A stretch of 64,000 bases of DNA, taken from Limobrevibacterium gyesilva. GTDB lineage: Bacteria; Pseudomonadota; Alphaproteobacteria; Acetobacterales; Acetobacteraceae. Below the pieces are notes generated by a model. The model worked only from the letters and a program-made list of their open reading frames with translations, was not told the origin of the DNA and searched no databases. The DNA is taken from the NCBI RefSeq assembly GCF_025989185.1, contig NZ_JAPDNT010000026.1:1-64000 (forward strand), read 5' to 3'. A program made the translations under genes and the position numbers. Positions 42,412 through 51,313 of the stretch are shown piece after piece (the stretch's first letter is position 1; the number at the start of each line of letters is the position of its first letter).

Positions 42412-44115
42412 ATGGGCACGCTTCTTGTCCTGGTGCGCCGCATCCTGGTGGCGGCATGGCGCTATCGCTGGTCCGCGGTGGCGCTGGCCTGGATCGTCTG
42501 CGGCGGCGGCTGGGCCTATGTCTACATGATCCCCAACCAGTACGAGGCGAGCGCCAGGCTGTACGTGGACGCCGACGCGGTGCTGACGCCGCTGCTGCGG
42601 GGACTGGCGATCGACAACTCGCTGGGCAGCCAGCTCGACGTGCTGCAGCGCACGCTGCTGAGCCGGCCGAACCTGGAGAAGCTGGTCTCCAACACCGATC
42701 TCGATCTCACCATCACCGGGCCGGCCGATCTCGAAACGCTGGTCGGCCGGCTTGCCAACGACATCAAGATCACGCCGCAGACGCGCAACCTGTTCACCAT
42801 CACCTATCGCAACACCAGCCCGAAGCTGGCGTTCGACGTGGTCCAGACCATCCTGACGACCTTCATCGAGAGCAAGACCGGCAACAACCGCTCGGAGATG
42901 GAGAACGCGCAGCTGTTCCTGCAGCAGCAGATCGCGGCCTATGAACGCCAGTTGCGCGATGCCGAGAAGAAGCGCGCGGAGTTCCGTTCGAAGTATCTCG
43001 ATCTGCTGCCAATGGGCGACACCGGGGGCACCCGGCTCGACCAGGCGGAGGCGGCGCTGCGCCAGTTGCAGGGCCAGCTCGCCGACCTGTTGTCCAGACG
43101 CGAGATGCTGAACCGCGAGCTGACCACGACATCGCCGCTCGTGGTGACGGAGACCGAGCTGCTTGCCGCCGCCGGCGGGCCAGCGGTGGTGGCGCGCGAC
43201 CCGCGGGTCGAGGCGGCGCAGCACGAGCTTGACGATCTGCGGCTGCGCTACACCGAGAACCACCCCGATGTGATCTCGGCACGCAAGCGCCTCGAGGTGG
43301 CCAAGGCCGCCGCCACCGAGCAGGCGGCCGCGCTGGCTGCGGCCCGGGCGGGGGCGGCCCGTACGGCATCGGCCGGGGCAAAGACCATCGGCCTCAGCCA
43401 CCAGACCCTTTCGGCCGCACCAAAAGGGGCTGGCGGGACGGCAGCCGGGGCGCCGGCGGAGACAGGGGCGACGGCGGCAGCCGATGCCGCTGCCACTGCC
43501 ACCGTGTCGCGCCCCAGCCGTTCGCTGCCGAACCCGATCTACGAGCAGCTGAAAGTGCGCATGCTCGAAGTCGAGGCATCCATCGCCTCGCTGCAGCGCC
43601 AGATCGCGGACGCCACGCGCGACCGCGACCGCCTGGATGAGATGGCGCGCAGCGCGCCGGGCGTGCAGGCCGAGTACCTGAACCTCAACCGCGACTACGA
43701 GGTGCTGCGGCGCAACTACGACGAGCTGCTGAGCCGGCGCGAGTCCATGCGCATCGCCACCGCGGCCGAGGCGGATGCGGACAAGATCAAGATGCAGGTC
43801 ATCGATCCGCCGCAGGTGCCGCAGAATCCGGTGGCGCCGAAGCGGGCGCAGCTGCTCTCCGCCGTGCTGGTGGCCGGACTGCTCTCCGGCATCGGCCTTG
43901 CGGTGCTGCTGGTGCAGTTCGACCAGTCGTTCCACACCATCGACGAGTTGCGCGATCTCGGCCTGCCGGTCGCCGGCGGCGTCTCCATGCTCAACGTGTC
44001 GGTGACGCGCGGGCGGGTGGCCGCGGTGTTCGCGTTCGGCCTGTCGCTGATCCTGCTGGGGGCCGTCTATGCCGGCCTTGTCTATCGCATGCTGCACACG
44101 CCGGGCGTGGTCTGA
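42412..44115 (+). CDS. XrtA system polysaccharide chain-length determinant (Wzz/PCP family)
   Basis: A 567-residue polysaccharide co-polymerase with an N-terminal helix (residues 18-40), a long periplasmic domain rich in coiled coil (EMENAQLFLQQQIAAYERQL, then DRLDEMARSAPGVQAEYLNLNRDYEVL) and a C-terminal membrane segment after the PQVPQNPVAPKRAQLLSAV proline-rich motif. An alanine/glycine/threonine-rich low-complexity stretch (about residues 315-365) is longer than usual. It controls polymer length and bridges to the exporter. It starts 12 bp after the export gene. Confidence 0.93.
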   Translation: MGTLLVLVRRILVAAWRYRWSAVALAWIVCGGGWAYVYMIPNQYEASARLYVDADAVLTPLLRGLAIDNSLGSQLDVLQRTLLSRPNLEKLVSNTDLDLTITGPADLETLVGRLANDIKITPQTRNLFTITYRNTSPKLAFDVVQTILTTFIESKTGNNRSEMENAQLFLQQQIAAYERQLRDAEKKRAEFRSKYLDLLPMGDTGGTRLDQAEAALRQLQGQLADLLSRREMLNRELTTTSPLVVTETELLAAAGGPAVVARDPRVEAAQHELDDLRLRYTENHPDVISARKRLEVAKAAATEQAAALAAARAGAARTASAGAKTIGLSHQTLSAAPKGAGGTAAGAPAETGATAAADAAATATVSRPSRSLPNPIYEQLKVRMLEVEASIASLQRQIADATRDRDRLDEMARSAPGVQAEYLNLNRDYEVLRRNYDELLSRRESMRIATAAEADADKIKMQVIDPPQVPQNPVAPKRAQLLSAVLVAGLLSGIGLAVLLVQFDQSFHTIDELRDLGLPVAGGVSMLNVSVTRGRVAAVFAFGLSLILLGAVYAGLVYRMLHTPGVV

Positions 44116-44117
44116 CG

Positions 44118-45230
44118 ATGAGTTCCGACCCTTCGCATCTGGTCGAGCGCGTGGCCGAGCGGTTGCGCGGCGTCGGTGGCCTGACGGCGCCCGAGCCCGC
44201 CCCGGAGCGCGATATCCGGCGGGTGGTGCGGCGCGAGGTGGAGCGCAAGCCGGCACCGCATCGTCCGGCGCCGCCGGACGATGCGCTGGCGCCCGGGTCG
44301 TTGCATGCGGACGACCTGGCGCCCGATGCCGCAACAACCGGGGGCGACGCCGCCGGCCAACTGCCGCACGCCGTCCCGGTCGACCTGCCGGGCGATGACG
44401 GCGGCGCCGACAGCGCGCAGGCGGTGGTGGACACGGCACGGCGCGCGCCGCCGGTCACGGCCGACGGCAACACCGCGCTCGCCGTCCCCGAGGTGCCGCG
44501 GCTGCCGCCGCTGGACATGGCGTCGCTGGAAAAGGCCGGGCTGGTGGTGGGGCACAAGGTGCGCACGCGCATCTCCGAGGAGTTCCGCATCACCGTCGGC
44601 CACATCCTGCGTTCAATGCACGCCAACTACAGCCCTGGCCGGGGTGCGCCGAACGTGATCATGGTCACCAGCGCGCGGCCCGGCGAGGGCAAGACCTTCT
44701 CCAGCCTCAACCTGGCCGGCAGCATCGCCCAGCACACCCAGCGCGAGGTGCTGCTGGTCGATGTCGACGCCAAGCAGCGCTCGATCTCGGCCGAACTCGG
44801 CCTGGCCGATCGGTCCGGCCTGCTCGACCTCAGCACCAACACCTCGCTGCGGATCGAGGACGTGATCATCCGCACCGCCATCCCGCATTTGTCGATCATC
44901 GCGATCGGCTCCGGCCACACCGTGGGCATGGAGATCTCGCCCACACGCCCGGTGACGACGCTGATCGAGCGCATCGCCCGGCGCTTCCCCAACGCCGTCG
45001 TGCTGCTCGACGCGCCGCCTTGCCTGTCGACCAGCGATCCCAGCACCCTCGCGCCGTTCGTCGGCCAGATCGTCATGGTGGTCGAGGCCGAGCGGACCCA
45101 GCGCAACGAGATCGTGGCGGCGCTGGACCTGGTCAAGGCCTGCCCCTCCGTCACCCTGATGCTGAACAAGATCCGACTCACGACGAGCTATACGTTCGGT
45201 GCGTATCATTATTTCGGGACGTACTCGTAG
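44118..45230 (+). CDS. XrtA-associated tyrosine autokinase (BY-kinase)
   Basis: A 370-residue bacterial tyrosine kinase starting 2 bp after the chain-length gene. The first 150 residues are a low-complexity linker. The kinase domain has Walker A ARPGEGKTFSS (near 187), Walker A-prime LLVDVDAK and Walker B VVLLDAPP; the C-terminal cluster YTFGAYHYFGTYS supplies autophosphorylation tyrosines. It regulates polymerisation by cycling on the cytoplasmic end of the chain-length protein. Confidence 0.92.
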   Translation: MSSDPSHLVERVAERLRGVGGLTAPEPAPERDIRRVVRREVERKPAPHRPAPPDDALAPGSLHADDLAPDAATTGGDAAGQLPHAVPVDLPGDDGGADSAQAVVDTARRAPPVTADGNTALAVPEVPRLPPLDMASLEKAGLVVGHKVRTRISEEFRITVGHILRSMHANYSPGRGAPNVIMVTSARPGEGKTFSSLNLAGSIAQHTQREVLLVDVDAKQRSISAELGLADRSGLLDLSTNTSLRIEDVIIRTAIPHLSIIAIGSGHTVGMEISPTRPVTTLIERIARRFPNAVVLLDAPPCLSTSDPSTLAPFVGQIVMVVEAERTQRNEIVAALDLVKACPSVTLMLNKIRLTTSYTFGAYHYFGTYS

Positions 45231-45240
45231 CAGCCCGATT

Positions 45241-45279
45241 CCCTGGTCCGGTCCGCCGGCAAGGGGGGCCGGACCAGGG
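45241..45279 (+). promoter_or_regulatory. intercistronic hairpin after the tyrosine kinase gene
   Basis: CCCTGGTCCGG (45241-45251) and CCGGACCAGGG (45269-45279) are perfect 11-bp complements with a 17-nt loop. It lies between the kinase stop and the outer-membrane protein start, with no T-tract, so it is more likely an attenuator or RNA-stability element than a full terminator. Confidence 0.5.
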
Positions 45280-45317
45280 GGCGGCACATGGGGTGGCAAT
45301 GCATGGAATGGCGGGGC

Positions 45318-46949
45318 ATGACACAGCACCCGCGCAGGCGGCCGGCGATGCGCGTGATGCGCCGGGGCATCGGCATGGCCGCGGCCGGGCTGGGCGCCTG
45401 GTTCGCCTGCGGCCAGCCGGCGCAGGCGCAGGGCGTGCTGCCCGCGGTCGGGCCGGACCTGCGGATCGGCGACCTGCGCAGCCAGTTCCAGCAGGGCATC
45501 CTGCCCCCGGTCGGCGCGGCCGAATGGACCTTCACGCCGACCCTCGACGTCAGCGAGACGTTTGACACCGGCGTCCTGCTGCGCAACGGCAGCACGGGAA
45601 CGGACCTGATCACCCGGATCTCGCCGGGCTTCATCCTCACCGGCTCGTCGGCACGGCTGAACGCCAACATCTTCTACGCGCCGACCCTCAATATCTACGC
45701 GAAGAACGGCAACCTGAACGGCGTCGGGCAGAACCTCAATGCCAGCGCCACCGCGACGCTGGTGCAGGACCTGCTGTTCGTGGACCTGCGCGGCTTTGCG
45801 GGACAGCAATCGCTGACCGGCGGGCAGCCCCAGCCCGGCGTCATTCCGCTGAACCAGCAGAACGAGGTACAGACACTCTCGTTCTCCGCCGCGCCCTATC
45901 TGCGGCACAGGTTCGGCGGCATCGGCACGCTGGAGATCGGCTACAGCATCTCGCGCACGGTGCAGAGCACGAACAAGCCGACCCTGCCGCCCTCGCCGTT
46001 CGCGCCGACGCCCATCAGCGGCAACCTGACCACCCACCAGGAGCATGCCTCGTTCACCACGGGCGAGGATTTCGGCCGCATCCAGAACACCTTGACCCTG
46101 CTGGCCACCCAGTATGTCGGCACCGGCCTGCTGGCCGGCGCGCGCAACGACTCGGTCAACAACCAGGTCAGCTATGCGCTGACCCGCTCGATCGCCCTGA
46201 CCGGCTCGATCGGCTACGAGAGCATCGTCTACAAGGACGCGGCGCCGGGCGTTAACATCAACGAAATGACCTGGAGCGGCGGCGTTCTCCTGACGCCGAA
46301 CGCGGACAGCAGCATCAGCATCAGCTATGGCCGGCAACAGGGCACGACGTCGTGGCTGGTGAACGCCAGCTATGCGCCGACCGCGCGCACCCGCATCTAT
46401 GCCACCTATTCCGAGGGGATCGGCACCAACCTGCAGACCGCACAGAGCACTGCCGCGGGTTCGGTCGTCAATTCCAGCGGCGTCTCGATCAATCCCATCA
46501 CCGGCGCGCCGATCCAGCTGGTCAACAACTTCTTCGGCACCCAGGCGGCGCTGTACCGCACGACGCAGTTCTCGCTGACCGGCGCCGTCCTGTACGAACG
46601 CGACACGATCGCGCTCACGGTGCAGCATGACGACAACACCCTGCTCTCCGGCGGCACGCCCAGCATCACCGGCACCGCCAATTCCGGCGCCACCGGCACC
46701 ATCACGTGGACGCACAACCTCTCGGAAGCGCTGACCAGCAACGCCTTCTTTCAATACGGCCAGCGCAGCGCGGCGGGCATTGCCAACAGCAACCAGAGCA
46801 CGTACTCGGCCAGCCTGATCCTCAACTATGCCTTCAGCCCGACGCTGTCAGGCTATACGCAGGTCGCCCATACCGGCATCGGCGGCAACACGTTCGGCCA
46901 GCCCGCGAACCGCGAGATCGTGGTCGTCGGTTTGCACAAGGCCTTCTGA
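45318..46949 (+). CDS. XrtA/PEP-CTERM-associated outer-membrane beta-barrel protein (TIGR03016 type)
   Basis: About 543 residues from ATG 45318; ATG 45288 gives ten more. The signal peptide ends QPAQAQ. The mature protein alternates polar and hydrophobic residues in many antiparallel strands (LGTLEIGYSISRTV, ALTRSIALTGSIGYESIVY, SISISYGRQQGTTSWLVNASY) and ends in REIVVVGLHKAF with a terminal phenylalanine, the outer-membrane insertion signal. Its place between kinase and ATPase matches the TIGR03016 family. It probably forms part of the outer-membrane export apparatus. Confidence 0.88.
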   Translation: MTQHPRRRPAMRVMRRGIGMAAAGLGAWFACGQPAQAQGVLPAVGPDLRIGDLRSQFQQGILPPVGAAEWTFTPTLDVSETFDTGVLLRNGSTGTDLITRISPGFILTGSSARLNANIFYAPTLNIYAKNGNLNGVGQNLNASATATLVQDLLFVDLRGFAGQQSLTGGQPQPGVIPLNQQNEVQTLSFSAAPYLRHRFGGIGTLEIGYSISRTVQSTNKPTLPPSPFAPTPISGNLTTHQEHASFTTGEDFGRIQNTLTLLATQYVGTGLLAGARNDSVNNQVSYALTRSIALTGSIGYESIVYKDAAPGVNINEMTWSGGVLLTPNADSSISISYGRQQGTTSWLVNASYAPTARTRIYATYSEGIGTNLQTAQSTAAGSVVNSSGVSINPITGAPIQLVNNFFGTQAALYRTTQFSLTGAVLYERDTIALTVQHDDNTLLSGGTPSITGTANSGATGTITWTHNLSEALTSNAFFQYGQRSAAGIANSNQSTYSASLILNYAFSPTLSGYTQVAHTGIGGNTFGQPANREIVVVGLHKAF

Positions 46950-46958
46950 CGAGCACAA

Positions 46959-47990
46959 ATGTACGAGAAATTCTACGACTTCACGGGAATGCCGTTCCAG
47001 CTGACGCCGGACAGCCGTTTCTTCTACGGCAGCAAGGGGCACAGCCGGGCGATCGCGCATCTCATCTATGGCCTGTCCCAGGGCGAGGGCTTCATCATCG
47101 TCACCGGCGAGGTGGGCGCGGGCAAGACCACGCTGGTCGAGCGGCTGTGGTCCGAGCTCGACCGCGAGACCTATACGCTGGCGCGCATCAACACCACGCA
47201 GGTTTCCGGCGAGGACCTGTTCCGGCTGACCATGAATGCCTTCGGCATCAACAGCGCCGGCCTGGACAAGGCGACGCTGCTGCGCGACTTCGAAGACATG
47301 CTGCGCGCCTACGCCGCCGGCGGGCGGCGCTGCCTGCTGGTGGTGGACGAGGCCCAGAACCTGTCGCTGCAGGCGCTGGAGGAGCTGCGCATGCTCTCCA
47401 ACGTCAGCGTCGAGGGCCATGCGTCGCTGCAGACCATCCTGCTCGGCCAGCCGCAATTCCGGCGCAAGCTGGCGAGCCCCGACCTCGACCAGCTGCGCCA
47501 GCGCGTGCTGGCGTCGTACCATCTGGGTCCGCTGTCGGACGAGGAGACCCGGGCCTATATCGAGTACCGGCTGAACGCGGTGGGCTGGCACGGCAACCCG
47601 GCCTGGACCGACGGCGCCTTCACCGCGGTCTATCGCTACACCGGCGGCATCCCGCGCCGCATCAATCGGCTGTGCTCGCGCGTGCTGCTGTACGGCGCGC
47701 TGGAGGAAAGCACCACGATCACCGGCCCGATGGTGGACAACACCGCCAACGAGCTGCAGCACGACCTGGAAGGCCTGCCGGCAGCGCAGGCACGCGCACC
47801 GGGCGACGACCTTGCCAGCCAGATCGGCGCCGCGATCGGCGCCTCGGCCAGCGACGGGGACGAGCGGGGGCATTCCTATGCCGATCTCGCGCATCGCGTG
47901 CAGGTGCTGGAGGAAACGGTCGCCCGGCGCGAGCGCGTGTTCCAGCGCCTGATCGACGTGTTCAGCGGCTTCAACGCGACGCGCCGATGA
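46959..47990 (+). CDS. XrtA/PEP-CTERM-associated ExeA-like ATPase
   Basis: A 343-residue AAA ATPase opening MYEKFYDFTGMPFQLTPDSRFFY, characteristic of the XrtA-linked ATPases. Walker A GEVGAGKT is at residues 50-57, Walker B LLVVDEAQN near 125-133, and YTGGIPRRINRLCSRVLLYG forms the lid region. The C-terminal part (SYADLAHRVQVLEETVARRERVF) is a coiled coil. It starts 9 bp after the outer-membrane protein. Related ExeA proteins drive secretin assembly, so an assembly role for the exporter is likely. Confidence 0.93.
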   Translation: MYEKFYDFTGMPFQLTPDSRFFYGSKGHSRAIAHLIYGLSQGEGFIIVTGEVGAGKTTLVERLWSELDRETYTLARINTTQVSGEDLFRLTMNAFGINSAGLDKATLLRDFEDMLRAYAAGGRRCLLVVDEAQNLSLQALEELRMLSNVSVEGHASLQTILLGQPQFRRKLASPDLDQLRQRVLASYHLGPLSDEETRAYIEYRLNAVGWHGNPAWTDGAFTAVYRYTGGIPRRINRLCSRVLLYGALEESTTITGPMVDNTANELQHDLEGLPAAQARAPGDDLASQIGAAIGASASDGDERGHSYADLAHRVQVLEETVARRERVFQRLIDVFSGFNATRR

Positions 47991-47998
47991 GACGCCCC

Positions 47999-48026
47999 GA
48001 TGAGACTGGCACGATGAGACTGGCAC
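47999..48026 (+). repeat. 14-bp tandem duplication at a start region
   Basis: The 14-bp unit GATGAGACTGGCAC occurs twice in a row (47999-48012 and 48013-48026), followed by GATGA of the deacetylase start. Each copy brings an ATG, but the 14-bp step shifts frame, so only ATG 48028 opens the deacetylase frame. Confidence 0.75.
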
Positions 48027-48027
48027 G

Positions 48028-48951
48028 ATGACCGCCGCGGCGACCGAGACCGGGGCCAGCCCCGCCGGCGGCACCGCCCCCCTTCGTGACGCCCACCTTG
48101 TCCGCAACGTCATGAGCGTGGACGTCGAGGATTATTTCCAGGTGCAGGCCTTCGCCGCGGTCATCCCGCGCGAGAGCTGGGACGGGTTCGCTTCAAGGGT
48201 CGAGGCGAACGTGGACCGCATCCTGGCGCAGTTCGCCGACGCCGGCGCCGCCGGCACCTTCTTCACCCTCGGCTGGGTCGCCGAACGGCATCCCGCCATG
48301 ATCCGGCGCATCCTGGCGGCCGGGCACGAGCTGGCCAGCCACGGCTACGGGCACGCCCCCGTGCACATGCTCGGCGCCGCGGCGTTCCGCGCCGACATCC
48401 GGCGCGCCAAGGCCGTGCTGGAGGATGCCGGCGGCGTGGCCGTGACGGGCTATCGCGCGCCGACCTTCTCGATGGGATCGCGCACGCCCTGGGCCTATCA
48501 GGTGCTGGAGGAGGAAGGGCACCGCTACAGCTCCTCGGTCTTCCCGATCCGCCACGACCTGTACGGCGAGCCGGCGGCGCCGCGCTTCCCCTATCGCCCG
48601 GCCGGCAGCACGCTGTGGGAACTGCCGATGACGACGGTGCGCCTGGCCGGCCGCAACCTGCCCTGCGCCGGCGGCGGCTATTTCCGGCTGCTGCCCTATC
48701 GGCTGTTCCGCATGGGGTTGCGGCAGGTCAACGCCGGCGAGCACAAGGCCGGGATCTTCTATTTCCATCCCTGGGAGATCGATCCCGGGCAGCCGCGCAT
48801 CCGCGACTGCAGCCGCATGTCGCGCTTCCGGCATTACGTGAACCTCTCGGCCATGTCGGGGCGGCTCGACCGGCTGCTGCACGACTTCGCCTGGGACCGC
48901 ATGGACCGCGTGTTCGCCGCCCTGCTTTCCCCCTCCTCTTCCTCGCTCTGA
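48028..48951 (+). CDS. XrtA system polysaccharide deacetylase
   Basis: A 307-residue NodB-type deacetylase. VDVEDYFQVQAF (about residues 31-42) has the catalytic and metal Asp pattern, HELASHGYGHAPVHML the metal-binding His residues, and YRAPTFSMGSRTPWAYQVLEEEGHRYSSSV (given by the ends YRAPTFSMGS and GHRYSSSV) and FYFHPWEID complete the fold. It matches the XrtA-locus deacetylase family. No signal peptide, so it presumably acts on cytoplasmic lipid-linked intermediates, removing N-acetyl groups. A 14-bp tandem duplication lies just before its start. Confidence 0.93.
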   Translation: MTAAATETGASPAGGTAPLRDAHLVRNVMSVDVEDYFQVQAFAAVIPRESWDGFASRVEANVDRILAQFADAGAAGTFFTLGWVAERHPAMIRRILAAGHELASHGYGHAPVHMLGAAAFRADIRRAKAVLEDAGGVAVTGYRAPTFSMGSRTPWAYQVLEEEGHRYSSSVFPIRHDLYGEPAAPRFPYRPAGSTLWELPMTTVRLAGRNLPCAGGGYFRLLPYRLFRMGLRQVNAGEHKAGIFYFHPWEIDPGQPRIRDCSRMSRFRHYVNLSAMSGRLDRLLHDFAWDRMDRVFAALLSPSSSSL

Positions 48952-48963
48952 TCGGACGCGGCC

Positions 48964-50019
48964 ATGGCGCTTGCCTGCAAACCGCTCGATACCGCCGGCG
49001 AGCCCGCCTGGGACGCCTTCGTGCGGGCGCGGCTGGACGGCACGTTCTTCCACCTCGCCGCCTGGCGCCATGTCATCGCGCGCGCCTTCGGCCATGCCAC
49101 CCATTATGTCCTGGCCGAGCGCGACGGCGCGGTCGTCGGCGTGCTGCCGCTGGCGCAGGTGAAGACGCGGCTGTTCGGCAATTCGCTGATCTCCGTGCCG
49201 TTCTGCGTCTATGGCGGCCCGCTGGCAGCCGACGCCGAGGCGGCGGCGGCGCTGCAGGCCCATGCCGCCGCGCTGATGCGGCGGCTCGACGTGCCGGTGC
49301 TGGAGTTCCGCTGCCGCGATCCGCAGACGCTGACGGCGGCGGGGCTGGACCCGGCGGAATGGCAGGCGCGCAGCGACCTGTACGTGACCTTCCGCAAGCC
49401 GTTCACCGGCGACGATGCGGCCAACCTCAAGGCCATTCCGCGCAAGCAGCGGGCAATGGTGCGCAAGGGCATCGATCGCGGCCTGGCCTCGGTGATCGAC
49501 GGCTCCGCCGGCCGGCTGCACCGCATCTATGCCGAGAGCGTGCGCAACCTCGGCACGCCCGTGTTCGCGCGGCGCTATTTCGACATCCTGCTGGAGGCAT
49601 TCGGCGATGCCACCGACATCGTCACCGTGCTGGACGGCGAGACCGCCATCGCCTCGGTGATCAGCTTCTATTTCCGCGACGAGGTGCTGCCCTATTACGG
49701 CGGCGGGCGGGCGATCGCGCGCGAGCGCCACGGCAACGATTTCATGTACTGGGAAGTGATGCGCCGCGCCGCCGCGCGCGGCTACCGGCTGTTCGATTTC
49801 GGCCGCAGCAAGCTGGGCACGGGGTCCTTCGCGTTCAAGAAGAACTGGGGCTTCACACCGGAGCCGCTGCAGTACTGCTTCCGCCTGGCGCCGGGCGCGT
49901 CGATCCCGGACACCAACCCGCTCAATCCGAAATACCGGCTGTTCATCGCCGCCTGGAAGCGCCTGCCTTTGCCCCTCGCCAACGCCATCGGGCCGCATAT
50001 CGTGCGGGGCGTGGGCTGA
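48964..50019 (+). CDS. FemAB family XrtA/PEP-CTERM-associated protein
   Basis: A 351-residue FemAB/GNAT protein in the usual place between deacetylase and glycosyltransferase. AWDAFVRARLDGTFFHLAAWR opens the first GNAT-like domain; IPRKQRAMVRKGIDRGLAS, GETAIASVISFYFRDEVLPYYGG and GYRLFDFGRSKLGTGSFAFKKNWGF mark the second. Family members transfer aminoacyl groups from charged tRNA in peptidoglycan synthesis; here the acceptor is probably an amino sugar freed by the deacetylase. That order of reactions is inference. Confidence 0.93.
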   Translation: MALACKPLDTAGEPAWDAFVRARLDGTFFHLAAWRHVIARAFGHATHYVLAERDGAVVGVLPLAQVKTRLFGNSLISVPFCVYGGPLAADAEAAAALQAHAAALMRRLDVPVLEFRCRDPQTLTAAGLDPAEWQARSDLYVTFRKPFTGDDAANLKAIPRKQRAMVRKGIDRGLASVIDGSAGRLHRIYAESVRNLGTPVFARRYFDILLEAFGDATDIVTVLDGETAIASVISFYFRDEVLPYYGGGRAIARERHGNDFMYWEVMRRAAARGYRLFDFGRSKLGTGSFAFKKNWGFTPEPLQYCFRLAPGASIPDTNPLNPKYRLFIAAWKRLPLPLANAIGPHIVRGVG

Positions 50020-50023
50020 CGCG

Positions 50024-51313
50024 ATGCGCAGCATGCTGTTCCTTTGCCACCGCATCCCCTATCCGCCCGACAAGGGCGAGAAGATCCGCGCCTGGAACCT
50101 GGTGAAGCACCTGGCGGCATCGCACCGGCTGCATCTCGGCTGCCTCATCGACGACCCGGCGGACTGGCAGCACGTCTCGCGGCTGCAGGCGCTGTGCGCG
50201 GATTTCGCCGCCTTCGGCATCGACCGGCGGCGGCAGAAGCTGCGGGCGCTGGCCCGCTTCCGGCCCGGGCGGCCGCTGATGCTGGATTACTACGGCCATG
50301 CCGGGCTGCGGCGCTGGACGCGCGAGACGCTGGCGCGCGACACGATCGACGTGGCCTATATCTGCTCGGCGGCCATGGCGCCGTATGTTCTGGAAGCCGG
50401 CCGCATGCCGAAGCCCGCGCCGCGGCGCATCCTGGACATGCAGGACGTCGATTCGGAGAAATGGACCGAATATGGCCGCAAGGAGGGCTGGCCGATGCGC
50501 CTGGTCTGGGCGCGCGAGGGACGCACCCTGCTGGCCTATGAGCGCAAGGCGGCGCTGGCCTGCGAGCGCACGCTGTTCGTCTCGGAGGCGGAATGCCGGC
50601 GCTTCGGCGAACTGGCACCGGAGACGCGCCCGCGCCTCGACTGGGTGGAGAACGGCGTCGACCTCGACCGCTTCTCGCCGCAGCGTGTGTTCGACACCCC
50701 CTTTCCCGACAGCGCCCCGCGGCTGGTGTTCACGGGACACATGGATTACTGGCCGAACGCCGATGCGGCAGAGTGGTTCGCGCGCGAGGTGATGCCGATC
50801 CTGCGGCAGAGGGTGTCGGGCCAAGGGACAGCGGGCCAGCGTCGTCCGGCGCCGCGTTTCGTCGTGGTCGGCGCCAATCCCGGGCCCGGCGTGGCGGCGC
50901 TGGCCAAGCTGCCGGACGTGGACGTCACCGGCCGGGTGGCCGATGTGCGGCCCTATGTCGCGCACGCCGCCGCGGTGGTGGCGCCGCTGCGCATCGCCCG
51001 CGGCATCCAGAACAAGGTGCTGGAGGGCATGGCGCTGGCCCGGCCCCTGATCGCCACGCCGCAGGCCTTCGAGGGCGTGCGCGCGCAGGCCGGGCAGGAC
51101 GTGCTGGTGGGCGACGGCGCCGATGCGCTGGCCCGCCTGGTCGGCGAAGTGCTGGACGGCGCGCATCCCGGCCTGGGCGAAGCCGGCCGGCGCGCGGTCG
51201 AGCGGAACTATCAATGGGCCGCGACGCTGCGCAAGCTCGACCGGCTGCTGGCGGACCGTCCCTGCAGGGAACCGGTGCCCAACGAATACACGCCCAGGGA
51301 ACTCACACCATGA
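50024..51313 (+). CDS. TIGR03087-type XrtA system glycosyltransferase
   Basis: A 429-residue GT4 enzyme opening MRSMLFLCHRIPYPPDKGEKIRAWN, the signature of this XrtA-linked family. ILDMQDVDSEKWTEY, VENGVDLDRFSP, LVFTGHMDYWPNADAAEWF and APLRIARGIQNKVLEGMALARPLIAT give the acceptor and donor sites. It starts 4 bp after the FemAB gene, and its TGA overlaps the ATG of the exosortase (ATGA at 51310-51313). Confidence 0.93.
   Translation: MRSMLFLCHRIPYPPDKGEKIRAWNLVKHLAASHRLHLGCLIDDPADWQHVSRLQALCADFAAFGIDRRRQKLRALARFRPGRPLMLDYYGHAGLRRWTRETLARDTIDVAYICSAAMAPYVLEAGRMPKPAPRRILDMQDVDSEKWTEYGRKEGWPMRLVWAREGRTLLAYERKAALACERTLFVSEAECRRFGELAPETRPRLDWVENGVDLDRFSPQRVFDTPFPDSAPRLVFTGHMDYWPNADAAEWFAREVMPILRQRVSGQGTAGQRRPAPRFVVVGANPGPGVAALAKLPDVDVTGRVADVRPYVAHAAAVVAPLRIARGIQNKVLEGMALARPLIATPQAFEGVRAQAGQDVLVGDGADALARLVGEVLDGAHPGLGEAGRRAVERNYQWAATLRKLDRLLADRPCREPVPNEYTPRELTP

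Noticed and set aside
41584-44439. A 951-codon minus-strand open frame
   Set aside because: It is antisense to the export operon. Such spurious frames running into the antisense of a tRNA gene are common, and this one ends in the tRNA-like sequence.
48004-48030. TGGCAC motifs as sigma-54 -24 elements
   Set aside because: They arise from the 14-bp tandem duplication and no TTGC follows at the right distance.
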